In this document: piece by piece, positions 44,580-52,975 of the stretch
Numbering within the stretch: the stretch's first letter is position 1
Layout of the letters: every line of letters starts with the position of its first letter
NCBI RefSeq assembly: GCF_900447215.1
Contig: NZ_UFYA01000001.1
Span: forward strand, 434,001 to 498,000
Source: Dermatophilus congolensis
GTDB lineage: Bacteria; Actinomycetota; Actinomycetes; Actinomycetales; Dermatophilaceae
Length of the DNA: 64,000 bases
Reading direction: 5' to 3'
Position numbers and translations under genes: made by a program
The notes under the pieces: generated by a model
Databases searched by the model: none
What the model was told of the DNA's origin: nothing
What the model saw: only the letters and a program-made list of their open reading frames with translations

Positions 44580-45236
44580 TCAGATGCTGGTTCGTGTGCT
44601 CTGCGGCTGCATGCCGTTTTGGATTCCCCACAACACGGCTTGTGAACGACGCTCTACGCCCATTTTTCGGTATGCGGATCGGATGTAGGACTTCACTGAG
44701 TTGATGGATAGGTAACAGGATTGAGCGATTTGGTCGTTGGTGAACCCTTGGGTGATCAGGGCTACTACTTCTGCTTCTCGGGGAGAAAGGCCAGCTGTTT
44801 GACCTGGCCATTTCTTGATGACAGGTGTTGTGTGGTCGGGGTCTTGGACGTGGGTGTGTTCGCCTGTGTGAATGCTGATGAGTGCGTCGGCGAGCTGTTC
44901 AGCGCTTATGCGTTTGTCAAGGAATCCTGCGGCGCCTAGGGCTAAGGCTTGGCGGGCGTGGGCGTCTCGTGGGTCCCAGGAGTAAATGATGACTTTGCCG
45001 ATGTAGGGGGCTTCGAGAAGGGGGATAACGTCGTTTTCGATATGGTTTCCGGCTGCGAAGGTGTCGAAGAGGGCAATGTCGACCCGGGAGCGGGGAGTGG
45101 TGTTGGTGGCGTGTTCGACCACTGTGATGCGCGGGTCACTGGCGAGTAAGTGGGCTACGCCCGCGACAACGATGGGGTAGTCGTTGACGATGGCGACAGT
45201 GATGGGAGTGGTGGGGTCTTTCACGAAAATCAGCAT
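44580..45236 (-). CDS. Orphan LuxR-type response regulator
   Basis: 218 residues. The receiver-like domain has VAIVNDYPIVVAGVAHLLAS, where the usual first acidic residue is Asn (ND rather than DD/ED), the putative phospho-acceptor Asp in IALFDTFA, and GFLDKRIS with the conserved Lys. The LuxR helix-turn-helix has LSPREAEVVALITQG and INSVKSYIRSAYRKMGVERR. No sensor kinase is adjacent. The changed acidic pocket hints at weak or no phosphorylation. It is divergent from the copper-related genes and upstream of the SDR gene; whether it controls either is unknown. Confidence 0.85.
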   Translation of the reverse strand: MLIFVKDPTTPITVAIVNDYPIVVAGVAHLLASDPRITVVEHATNTTPRSRVDIALFDTFAAGNHIENDVIPLLEAPYIGKVIIYSWDPRDAHARQALALGAAGFLDKRISAEQLADALISIHTGEHTHVQDPDHTTPVIKKWPGQTAGLSPREAEVVALITQGFTNDQIAQSCYLSINSVKSYIRSAYRKMGVERRSQAVLWGIQNGMQPQSTRTSI

Positions 45237-45366
45237 AATGTCCGCTTGGTCTAATCATTTGTTGATGAGTAGGTTCGTGGCGCGGTGATTCCGTAGCGGC
45301 CTGCCTCACATGCAAGCTGAAGTGATGCGCTGGTGAGGTGTAGCGCACACCTGACAGAATGCGCTT

Positions 45367-46134
45367 ATGACCTGGCCTGTCCCTGCGCGTGCGCTGCGAG
45401 CGTGTGGTGTGGCTTCGTCGACCACGTTTATGGCGTTGTTTATGCACGCATTTGCTGGGGGTGGCGTGCCGCCTGTGCTCGTGGTGGTGGTGACATGGAT
45501 GTGCGGTTTCCTTATTGCTATGCCGCTGGTGGGACGGTGGCGTGCGTGGTGGAGTGTTGCTGTTCCGGTGCTGGTGGGCCAATTCGCTTTTCACCTGTTT
45601 TTTGAGTTGGGTGCGCTAATACGCGCTGCTCATGAGGCTGGTGCTGCTGGGAAGGGTTATGCAGCGTCAGCGTGGATGAAAGCCGCGGATCTTCATGCTT
45701 TGTGTGCTTTGACGCGTAATGGTTCTGGTGCGGCTGCGTTACGGGGGCAGCTGCATCATGGTGCTGTTGTCCCCAACTCGGGGGGTGTTTGGGGCGTTAT
45801 GTCCATGTCGCCGTTGATGGTGGCTGGGCATGTGTTTGCTGCTGCGGTATGTGTGGTGTTGGTCCGCAGCGGCGAAGAGTTGTTGATTCGTTTGCTGGAG
45901 TTGGGTGGCTCTGTTCTTGACGCGTTGCGTCCGGTGCTGTGCGTTGCGTGCCCAGTGTTAATGCCGGCGGCTGCGCGTGTGGCAGTGGGTACTGCCGCGG
46001 TCAAATCCGTGATGCTGCGGGAGTACTTGGCTGCGTGTCTTGTTCGTCGTGGTCCGCCGATCTGTGGGGGAAAAGAGAGGCTTCGTATAAGGCCTCTCGA
46101 TATGCAAATCACTGCACATTCCCTCGGGGGCTGA
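45367..46134 (+). CDS. Hypothetical membrane protein of copper/haem operon
   Basis: 255 residues with about four clear membrane segments: near residues 13-30, 35-56 (PVLVVVVTWMCGFLIAMPLV), 61-85 (SVAVPVLVGQFAFHLFFELG) and 152-172. His residues in GQFAFHLFFE, LHHGAVV and GHVFAAA could bind metal. Membrane proteins of this size commonly precede PCu(A)C genes in actinobacteria, but the function is unknown. The start ATG 45367 is uncertain. Expressed with the chaperone and peroxidase genes judged by spacing. Confidence 0.6.
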   Translation: MTWPVPARALRACGVASSTTFMALFMHAFAGGGVPPVLVVVVTWMCGFLIAMPLVGRWRAWWSVAVPVLVGQFAFHLFFELGALIRAAHEAGAAGKGYAASAWMKAADLHALCALTRNGSGAAALRGQLHHGAVVPNSGGVWGVMSMSPLMVAGHVFAAAVCVVLVRSGEELLIRLLELGGSVLDALRPVLCVACPVLMPAAARVAVGTAAVKSVMLREYLAACLVRRGPPICGGKERLRIRPLDMQITAHSLGG

Positions 46135-46166
46135 GGCCCCCGGTCAAGAGATGAACCTCTTTGACC
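46125..46166 (+). promoter_or_regulatory. Hairpin and inverted repeat before the PCu(A)C gene
   Basis: CGGGGGC-TGAG-GCCCCCG (46125-46142) overlaps the stop of the membrane protein gene, and GGTCAAGAG pairs with CTCTTTGACC (46142-46166) with one bulge, ending 19 bases before the PCu(A)C start. This may be an attenuator or an operator; it is not a recognised CsoR box. Confidence 0.4.
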
Positions 46167-46185
46167 AGCCAGAAAGGCACAGTTC

Positions 46186-46860
46186 ATGACTACTTTTTCT
46201 TTGTCTCGTTCGCGCAAATTTTCTCGACGTGGAGCTACTACCATCGCGGTCCTGGCTGCTGCGTTGCTTCTTACGGCATGTGGAGGTGGTGGCGACCATG
46301 GATCCAATCACGGTGCTGCGCAAACGACGCAGGCAAACGAGTCCAGCCCCATCAACGCGCACGATCCATGGGTGAAAGCGGCAGCTTCGGGAAATTCGGC
46401 TCTTTTTGGAACGCTTGCCAACAACAGCGATAAGGACATCACCATCACTGCGGTGAGTAGCCCTGCAGCTGGGTCAGTGCAAATGCATGAGACGAAGAAG
46501 GACGCTTCGGGCGCCATGGTGATGAGTGAGGTCAAGGGCGGTTTTAAGATTCCTGCGCATGGTCAGCATGAGCTCAAACCCGGTGGTGACCACATCATGT
46601 TGATGGGATTGAAGGGGGAGTTGAAGGCAGGTGAACAGGTCGAGTTCACTGCAACGACCAGCGATGGCAGTTCTTTCAAAGTTGCTGCGCCAGTGAAGGA
46701 TTTCAGCGGCGCGAATGAGAACTATGACCACGGCAAGGCGTCCCCGAACGACCACGACCATGGCGGTCATGACCACAGCGACCATGACCATGGCAAGCAT
46801 GAGGGCCATGACCACATGCACGGCTCTGGGAAAGCTACTTCCTCGGCGGCGCATTCGTGA
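46186..46860 (+). CDS. Copper chaperone PCu(A)C, lipoprotein with His-rich tail
   Basis: 224 residues. Signal peptide with SRRGATTIAVLAAALLLTAC ends in lipobox LTAC. The PCu(A)C (DUF461) domain has DPWVKAAASGNSALFGTLAN, QMHETKKDASGAMVMSEV and ELKPGGDHIMLMGLKGELKA, giving the Met/His ligands for extracytoplasmic Cu(I). The last 45 residues are a His/Asp/Gly-rich tail (repeats of DHDHG) that probably binds extra metal. PCu(A)C delivers copper to cytochrome oxidase. Its stop overlaps the DyP start (GTGA), so the two are co-translated. Confidence 0.9.
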   Translation: MTTFSLSRSRKFSRRGATTIAVLAAALLLTACGGGGDHGSNHGAAQTTQANESSPINAHDPWVKAAASGNSALFGTLANNSDKDITITAVSSPAAGSVQMHETKKDASGAMVMSEVKGGFKIPAHGQHELKPGGDHIMLMGLKGELKAGEQVEFTATTSDGSSFKVAAPVKDFSGANENYDHGKASPNDHDHGGHDHSDHDHGKHEGHDHMHGSGKATSSAAHS

Positions 46861-48116
46861 CGGACGAAGAGTTTGGTGTGACTCCTTCCCGGCGTTCGTT
46901 CCTCTCAACGGGAGCGATCGCCGGGTGGGGGGCGGCGACAGCTTTTGGGCTTGCTGGGCTTGCCCGAGCTGAGGCAGGGGGACAGCGGGCAGATAGCCGC
47001 CCAGACCAGGCCACCCCTGCTACTGATACCCCGCATGGAGGGGACACGATTGCGTTTTATGGCGAGCATCAGCCGGGAGTGGATACTCCGGCACAGGCTC
47101 ATGCCAATTTTGTGGCGCTTGAACTCGATGACGACATTGATAAGGAAGGGTTGCGCCGTCTCATGCGCATCCTGACGGATGATGCGGCTCGTCTTATGGC
47201 GGGGCGAGGTGCGTTAGCTGACAGTGAGCCGGAATTAGCTGCCTTTCCTTCGCGGTTGTCAGTGACGTTCGGGTTTGGTCCTGAGTTTGTGCGCCGCGCT
47301 GGAGGGCAGGGGCCTGGTTGGTTGCGTCCTTTGCCGAAGTTCAAGGTGGATCGGCTTGAACCTGAGTGGAGCGGTGGGGATCTTTTTCTCACGATTGGGT
47401 CTGATGACCCGACGGCTCTTTCGCACGCCACGCGCATGCTCCTGAAAGACACACGGAGTTTTGCGACAGTGAAGTGGATTCAACCGGGGTTTCGGCATGC
47501 GCGTGACACGCTGGCACCTGGTACGACGATGCGTAACTTGTTCGGTCAGGTCGACGGCACGGTGAACGCTTCTGCGGGAACACCTGAGTTTGCGCGTCAG
47601 GTGTGGATCCCAACAGGTCCGTTTGCGGGTGGGACGGGCGTTGTTATTCGTCGTATCCGCATGGATTTGGATACGTGGGATGAGGTTGATCCTGCGGCCC
47701 GGGAGCACAGTATTGGTCGTCGTATCGATAATGGTGCGCCTTTGACGGGCAAGCATGAGCAGGATGAGCCAGATTTCTCGGCTGTTACTGAGAGTGGGTT
47801 TCCTGTTATCTCGCAGTTCGCGCATATGCGCCGGGCCCGCAGTGGTGATCCACGTCACAAAATTGTGCGTCGTGGCTATAGCTATGAGGTCCCAGTGTTG
47901 GCAGGGCAGAAGGATGCTTCTGGAATTGGTACGGATGCTGGGCTTATTTTTGTTGCCTACGCCGCAGATGTCGATGCGCAGTTCGTTCCTATCCAGCGCC
48001 GTTTGGATGAGGCAGATTTGTTGAATACGTGGACTACGCCGATCGGTTCTGCTGTTTTTGTTATCCCGCCTGGATGCAAAAAGGGCGGTTATATTGGCGA
48101 AACCTTGCTCGAGTAG
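46857..48116 (+). CDS. efeB: Dye-decolourising (DyP-type) peroxidase, Tat-exported
   Basis: 419 residues. The N-terminus has a twin-arginine signal (SRRSFLSTGAIAGWGAATAF). The haem peroxidase fold has the DyP signature NLFGQVDGTVNAS with catalytic Asp, distal Arg in RRIRMDLDTW, and the haem-ligand His candidate in VISQFAHMRRARSGD. EfeB members take part in haem-iron release or peroxide defence. The gene symbol is by resemblance; efeO and efeU are not adjacent. The GTG start overlaps the PCu(A)C stop by four bases, linking copper delivery and haem chemistry in one operon. Confidence 0.9.
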   Translation: MTDEEFGVTPSRRSFLSTGAIAGWGAATAFGLAGLARAEAGGQRADSRPDQATPATDTPHGGDTIAFYGEHQPGVDTPAQAHANFVALELDDDIDKEGLRRLMRILTDDAARLMAGRGALADSEPELAAFPSRLSVTFGFGPEFVRRAGGQGPGWLRPLPKFKVDRLEPEWSGGDLFLTIGSDDPTALSHATRMLLKDTRSFATVKWIQPGFRHARDTLAPGTTMRNLFGQVDGTVNASAGTPEFARQVWIPTGPFAGGTGVVIRRIRMDLDTWDEVDPAAREHSIGRRIDNGAPLTGKHEQDEPDFSAVTESGFPVISQFAHMRRARSGDPRHKIVRRGYSYEVPVLAGQKDASGIGTDAGLIFVAYAADVDAQFVPIQRRLDEADLLNTWTTPIGSAVFVIPPGCKKGGYIGETLLE

Positions 48117-48323
48117 CTTCGCGATTTTCCGAGGAGTGGCTCGTCTGGCAAACTTGTTTCCTGTAGAGCGTCTCAAAGCCCCTGCCGCAGGGGGAGTGGG
48201 GTACGGGTCACATTGTGACTGCGGATACCCATGAGGCTGGGACGCTTCCCACCAATCTGTTTATTGAGGTCTTTGTGGCCTTGTGAGAACTGCTGCAGCC
48301 TGCGGTGCAGCGAGGAGAATTTG

Positions 48324-48665
48324 ATGCAGAAGCTCGATGTAGTTGATGTCGCCAGCCTTCGTGATGACATCCCGGAGTTCCGCGCCGGTGACACAGTCAA
48401 GGTTCACGTGAAGGTTGTTGAAGGTAACCGTACTCGTGTCCAGGTGTTCCAGGGCGTTGTGATCCGTCGCCACGGTGCTGGTGTTCGCGAGACCTACACC
48501 GTTCGTAAGGTCAGCTTCGGTGTTGGTGTGGAGCGTACTTTCCCGGTCCACACTCCTATCGTGGAGAAGATCGAGGTTGTCTCCCGCGGTATCGTGCGTC
48601 GCGCCAAGCTGTACTACCTGCGTAACCTGCACGGTAAGGCAGCTAAGATCCGCGAGAAGCGTTGA
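48324..48665 (+). CDS. rplS: 50S ribosomal protein L19
   Basis: 113 residues at the subunit interface. Contains [59 protein letters not shown] and [15 protein letters not shown]. The ATG at 48324 has GAGGAG six bases upstream. The 207-base gap before it includes the hairpin-forming CCCCTGCCGCAGGGG near 48180 and must hold its promoter and leader. Confidence 0.97.
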   Translation: MQKLDVVDVASLRDDIPEFRAGDTVKVHVKVVEGNRTRVQVFQGVVIRRHGAGVRETYTVRKVSFGVGVERTFPVHTPIVEKIEVVSRGIVRRAKLYYLRNLHGKAAKIREKR

Positions 48666-48692
48666 TCACGCGCTGACAGGTTTTTAGGTGAG

Positions 48693-48724
48693 GGGGCCGC
48701 GGGCGAGGTTTCGCTCGCGGCCCC
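48693..48724 (+). terminator. Hairpin after rplS
   Basis: GGGGCCGCGGGCG (48693-48705) pairs with CGCTCGCGGCCCC (48712-48724), one G-T wobble, six-base loop. No T-run, so termination may be partial and lepB partly read through. Confidence 0.65.
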
Positions 48725-48887
48725 ATTGCATGCCCGGCCGTGAACCCTTTAGGCGGGATCTTCGTTTACTGCTAGAGACATCAATGCAGGTGTTTATCTG
48801 CGGCTTCGTGGGCTGCCCACAGATATACGGGGTACGGTTCCAGCAGGCCAATTGCGTCGATGGGCGCAGATCGGGGACACAACGACG

Positions 48888-49781
48888 ATGAGTAATACGC
48901 ACAATTCGCCAGAACATGGTGGCGAGACCGGCACGCGAGGGGATAACCGCGGTTTTCGGCGTAGGCCAAACCGTTCGTCGTCTCCTGGCGGAGGCAACAG
49001 CACGAGTGTGCTGGGGTCAATGTGGGCGTTTGTGCGTGAACTAGTGATCATTGTCGTATTTGCCTTGATCATCTCGTTCATCGTGAAGACGTGGTTACTG
49101 CAGTCTTTCTATATCCCTTCTGGATCCATGCGTAATACCTTGATTGAGGATGATCGTGTGGTGGTCTCGAAGCTGACGCCGGACCTTTTTGATATCAAGC
49201 GTGGCGACATCGTGGTGTTCGAGGATCCCGGTGGCTGGTTGCCGCCATCGATGCCGCGTCCACGTTCCGGGGTGGCAAAGGTACTCAGTTGGGTTGGGGT
49301 TCTTCCTGAGGATGAAGGGAATCACCTGATCAAGCGGGTCGTGGGGCTTCCTGGCGATCATGTGGAGTGCTGCACAGCGGATGGAAAGTTGACTGTTAAT
49401 GGTCAACCGATCGACGAACCGTATGTTTTCCCTGGTACGCCGCCGAGTAGTGTCACCTTTAACATCACTGTTCCGCCTGGAAAATTGTGGGTGATGGGCG
49501 ATAATCGTGACCATTCGAGTGACTCACGGTTTCATGACAAGCCTTCGAGTAATGGGACGGAAGGGTCTGTGCCGATCGCTAATGTTGTGGGCCGGGCATT
49601 TGCTGTGATCTGGCCGCTGAACCGTGCAACGTGGTTGAGCGATTATCCGCAAGTTTTCTCGAAAGTTCCTAACGCATCACATAATCCGTCAAAAAGATCA
49701 TCTGCGGTGAAGGAAGAGAAGGGGTCGCATAGCGCCCCGCTGGGTAACGGAAGCACCCCGCATGCTTCCGCCGTACGGTGA
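48888..49781 (+). CDS. lepB: Signal peptidase I
   Basis: 297 residues. A charged, Gly/Ser/Asn-rich cytoplasmic N-terminus is followed by one membrane anchor ([20 protein letters not shown], near residues 50-70), the catalytic Ser in [13 protein letters not shown] and the catalytic Lys in [16 protein letters not shown], then [19 protein letters not shown]. It cleaves signal peptides outside the membrane. ATG 48888 is preferred; an in-frame TTG lies at 48852. A Ser/Lys/His-rich C-terminal tail of about 35 residues is unusual. The last four bases overlap rnhB. Confidence 0.94.
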   Translation: MSNTHNSPEHGGETGTRGDNRGFRRRPNRSSSPGGGNSTSVLGSMWAFVRELVIIVVFALIISFIVKTWLLQSFYIPSGSMRNTLIEDDRVVVSKLTPDLFDIKRGDIVVFEDPGGWLPPSMPRPRSGVAKVLSWVGVLPEDEGNHLIKRVVGLPGDHVECCTADGKLTVNGQPIDEPYVFPGTPPSSVTFNITVPPGKLWVMGDNRDHSSDSRFHDKPSSNGTEGSVPIANVVGRAFAVIWPLNRATWLSDYPQVFSKVPNASHNPSKRSSAVKEEKGSHSAPLGNGSTPHASAVR

Positions 49782-50581
49782 CAAAGCTGACTTCGGCAGC
49801 TCCTACGTTGCGTCTCGAACGAGCGCAGATGAGGCAGGGTGCTGCGCTCGTTGCTGGGATGGATGAGGTCGGTCGCGGCGCTTTGGCTGGTCCGGTCAGC
49901 GTTGGTGTGTGTGTCGTAGACGCCAATACACGCAGCGCTCCGGTTGGTTTGCGTGATTCCAAGCTCATTTCTCCAACGGTTCGTGAACGCCTTGTCGAAC
50001 CTATTCACCGTTGGGCTTGTGCATGGGCAGTAGGGCATGCAGAGCCAGAAGAGATAGATGAGCATGGGATCATGGCTGCGTTGCGGCTAGCTGGTCGGCG
50101 AGCACTTGCTGCTTGTGGCGTGAATCCGGATTTGGTGATTCTGGACGGCAAGCACGACTGGTTGACTGATCCTTCTACCGTGGGTCTTTTTTCTGCGCTT
50201 CCTGCAGATGTTGAGGATGCCAGCGCATGTAGGTCAGGTGTGCCCCCGGTTGTGACGGTGGTGAAAGGGGATCGGACGTGCTCTTCAGTGGCCGCTGCAA
50301 GCGTGTTGGCCAAGGTAGAGCGTGACGGCATCATGGTTGAGCGTTCTGCCAAACATCCTGTGTATGGCTGGGATGTGAATAAGGGGTATGCCAGTGCGGC
50401 GCATCGAGCTGCGTTGGGTCGCATGGGTGTCTCTGAGGAGCACAGGCGTTCGTGGAACCTGGGCACATGTCCCACAGGTGTGGTGGGATCAGATGTGGCA
50501 GTCGTGCCTGAAGCGCAGACCAGCGTTGCTGGGTGTGGCACACTCCCACAGCGGGGCGCACAGTCGCCGGATCACACGTGA
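49778..50581 (+). CDS. rnhB: Ribonuclease HII
   Basis: 267 residues that cut RNA in RNA-DNA hybrids and single ribonucleotides in DNA. The DEDD active site is visible: [20 protein letters not shown] (Asp-Glu near residues 29-30), ILDGKHDW, and [12 protein letters not shown] with the last Asp. The C-terminal 40 residues (after [12 protein letters not shown]) are a variable extension. GTG start 49778 overlaps lepB by four bases; ribosome coupling is likely. Confidence 0.95.
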   Translation: MTKLTSAAPTLRLERAQMRQGAALVAGMDEVGRGALAGPVSVGVCVVDANTRSAPVGLRDSKLISPTVRERLVEPIHRWACAWAVGHAEPEEIDEHGIMAALRLAGRRALAACGVNPDLVILDGKHDWLTDPSTVGLFSALPADVEDASACRSGVPPVVTVVKGDRTCSSVAAASVLAKVERDGIMVERSAKHPVYGWDVNKGYASAAHRAALGRMGVSEEHRRSWNLGTCPTGVVGSDVAVVPEAQTSVAGCGTLPQRGAQSPDHT

Positions 50582-50597
50582 AGAAAGGTGAGTGCGC

Positions 50598-50918
50598 ATG
50601 AGCGCCGAGGATCTCGAGAAGTATGAGACCGACATGGAGCTGCAGCTCTACCGTGAATACAGGGACGTTGTCGGGCTGTTTTCCCACGTCGTGGAAACCG
50701 AGCGTCGTTTTTACTTGTGTAACTCGGTGGATGTGAAAGTACGTAGCGATGGTGGCGAGGTTTATTTCGATGTTTCGATGAGCGATGCATGGGTGTGGGA
50801 CGTTTACCGCCCGGCACGGTTCGTCAAAAACGTCCGTGTAGTGACGTTTAAAGATGTGAACATTGAGGAACTCGCAAAGAATGACCTCGAAATCGCAGAC
50901 GAAGATTTCGGCGCCTGA
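50598..50918 (+). CDS. DUF2469 family protein
   Basis: 106 residues, very conserved in actinobacteria: MSAEDLEKYETDMELQLYRE at the start, VVETERRFYLCNSVDV, WVWDVYRPARFVKNVRVVTF and DVNIEEL near the end. It lies immediately after rnhB as usual. Function unknown; its invariable placement between rnhB and yraN is the only clue. The ATG at 50598 has AGGTGAG upstream. Confidence 0.92.
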   Translation: MSAEDLEKYETDMELQLYREYRDVVGLFSHVVETERRFYLCNSVDVKVRSDGGEVYFDVSMSDAWVWDVYRPARFVKNVRVVTFKDVNIEELAKNDLEIADEDFGA

Positions 50919-51029
50919 ACTCGTTTCACGGGGTTCTTGTCCCCAACCTGTTCACCTGTCCCCAAGGCACATCTGAGGTCAGCGGAACCACTGCCTGAGT
51001 CGTGAGGCTGTCAGGTGGAGGTGATCCAC

Positions 51030-51419
51030 ATGGGATCAATCGCTGCCCGCAGTAGGCGGGCATTGGGGGCTTATGGTGAAGAGCTCGCGGTCCAGCGCCT
51101 GGTGTCTGCAGGCATGGAAATTCTGGCGCGTAACTGGAGATGCAGTGCCGGTGAGTTTGATGTCGTTGCGATCGATGGCAAAACGCTTGTCATCGTTGAA
51201 GTAAAGACACGGCGAAGTACGCGGTTCGGTTCGCCGATTGAGGCCGTAAACGCAGAAAAGCTCACTCGGCTTAGGCGTTTAGCGTCGGCCTGGTTTGCAG
51301 AGCATCCGAGTGGTCGAGGCACTCGTCGTTTTATTCGCTCGGTGCGCATCGATGTCGTTGCGATTTGGATGAATGATTCAGGTCCTGCGCGTATCGAACA
51401 CCTGGTTGGTGTGTCATGA
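51030..51419 (+). CDS. YraN family (UPF0102) endonuclease-like protein
   Basis: 129 residues with the restriction-endonuclease-like fold: GAYGEELAVQRLVSAGMEIL, ARNWRCSAGEFDVVAIDG and TLVIVEVKTRRSTRFGSPIE (the D...ExK metal site is in FDVVAIDG/VEVKTR). VNAEKLTRLRRLASAWF follows. Biochemical role unproven. ATG 51030 is supported by GGAGGTGA seven bases upstream. It overlaps comM by four bases. Confidence 0.92.
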   Translation: MGSIAARSRRALGAYGEELAVQRLVSAGMEILARNWRCSAGEFDVVAIDGKTLVIVEVKTRRSTRFGSPIEAVNAEKLTRLRRLASAWFAEHPSGRGTRRFIRSVRIDVVAIWMNDSGPARIEHLVGVS

Positions 51420-52975
51420 CTGGCCTAGGAAGAACGTGTGCAGCGACGCTGTTTGGGCTTTCTGGGGCTTTGGTTCAGGTCGAGGCGGATGTTTCGCCAG
51501 GTCTTCCAACTTTTTTAGTCAGTGGCATGCCGGATGCTGCTTGCCGCCAGGCTACTGAACGGGTCAAGGCTGCCGTTATCCATTCGGGGTTTCCTCGCTT
51601 GGATTGTCGAGTAGTTGTGAACCTTTCCCCCGCGTCACTGCCCAAAACCGGGGCTGGTTTTGATTTGGCAATTGCCATGGCTGTATTGGCTTCGCAGGAG
51701 GCGCTACCGCCCGAAACCATTGATCGAGTTCTTCATATCGGAGAACTTGGTCTTGATGGGGCATTGAAACCCATATCAGGGGTGCTTCCTCTCGTGCTGG
51801 AAGCCGTCTCGCAGGGGTGCACTACGGTGCTTGTTCCGCCAGCGAACGCTGCTGAAGCTGCTCTGGTTAGTGAAGCGCGTGTATTCGAGGTGAGCAGTCT
51901 TGCTGAGGCGGTGAAATTCCATCTCGTTGGGCGTACAGGCAATGATGCATGCGCCCAAGTTGGATTTTCGCCTGTGCAAACTGAGCTCAGCAGTGCACCT
52001 GTACCTGTTATCAGAGATATGTCTGATGTTGCTGGCCAGGAAGAAGCTCGTTTTGCCCTAGAAGTTGCTGCAGCAGGCGGGCACCATATGGCTCTTGTTG
52101 GTCCTCCTGGAGCAGGAAAAACTTTGCTCGCAGAGTGTCTTACTGGTTTGTTACCACCTCTGAGCGATGCTCAGGCATTGGAGTCAACGGTTGTGCACAG
52201 TGTGTTGGCCAAGCTTGATAATGCTGGTTTGGTCAAACGAGCACCTTTTGTAGCTCCTCACCACGGAGCCTCGGCGACTGCTCTCATCGGAGGCGGCGGC
52301 AGCGCAGGTGCCGTCCGTCCGGGGCTAATTTCGTTAGCTCACAATGGGGTTCTTTTTCTCGATGAAGCACCTGAATTCAAGCCCTCAGTGTTACAGGCAC
52401 TTAGGCAACCCTTGGAATCTGGCGAGATTGTTGTTGCCCGAGCCCGTGGTTCAGCGAGGTTCCCAGCACGTTTCCAGCTCGTCCTTGCCGCTAACCCATG
52501 CCCGTGTGGGAACGCCTTCGGTAAAGGTGCTCAGTGTCGCTGTTCTTCGAAGGCACAACGTGACTATTTAGGTCGTCTGGCGGGCCCGCTGTTGGACCGT
52601 GTCGATGTGCAGCTTCAGGTACAACGCGTCTCCAGAGCAGCGCTACGAGCGCCACGAGCAGAGAGCTCAGCGGTGATTGCGCAGCGAGTGAAGAGAGCAC
52701 GAGAAAGACAAAACCATCGATGGGAAAAACAACCGTGGAGCCTTAACGCGCATGTGCCTGGGCCACGTCTGCGTGACGGAGAGTTTCAGCTACCTGCCGC
52801 TGCTACCAGTGACATTGACCGCGCACTTGACCGGGGGGCTCTCACATTACGGGGGTATGACCGCGTTCTGCGCTTGGCTTGGACTGTGGCTGATTTGAGC
52901 GTAAAAGATCGCCCAACCCGTGAAGACGTTGGATTAGCACTCGGTCTACGTTCGCGTCTGGGGGCAGCTGCATGA
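51416..52975 (+). CDS. comM: YifB/ComM family Mg-chelatase-like ATPase
   Basis: 519 residues. The N-terminal Lon-protease-like domain has LPTFLVSGMPDAACRQATER and VVVNLSPASLPKTGAGFDLA. The central AAA+ domain has Walker A LVGPPGAGKTLLAECLTGLL (near residue 225), Walker B GVLFLDEAPEFKP and sensor ANPCPCG, and a cysteine cluster CPCGNAFGKGAQCRC. The C-terminal domain ends in LRGYDRVLRLAWTVADLS. ComM-type helicases promote branch migration during natural transformation. Stop and start overlap dprA by four bases (ATGA). Confidence 0.93.
   Translation: MTGLGRTCAATLFGLSGALVQVEADVSPGLPTFLVSGMPDAACRQATERVKAAVIHSGFPRLDCRVVVNLSPASLPKTGAGFDLAIAMAVLASQEALPPETIDRVLHIGELGLDGALKPISGVLPLVLEAVSQGCTTVLVPPANAAEAALVSEARVFEVSSLAEAVKFHLVGRTGNDACAQVGFSPVQTELSSAPVPVIRDMSDVAGQEEARFALEVAAAGGHHMALVGPPGAGKTLLAECLTGLLPPLSDAQALESTVVHSVLAKLDNAGLVKRAPFVAPHHGASATALIGGGGSAGAVRPGLISLAHNGVLFLDEAPEFKPSVLQALRQPLESGEIVVARARGSARFPARFQLVLAANPCPCGNAFGKGAQCRCSSKAQRDYLGRLAGPLLDRVDVQLQVQRVSRAALRAPRAESSAVIAQRVKRARERQNHRWEKQPWSLNAHVPGPRLRDGEFQLPAAATSDIDRALDRGALTLRGYDRVLRLAWTVADLSVKDRPTREDVGLALGLRSRLGAAA

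Noticed and set aside
46715-46850. Repeated GACCATG-like units resembling a short repeat array
   Set aside because: They encode the DHDHG-type His tail of the copper chaperone in frame; not a CRISPR or dispersed repeat.
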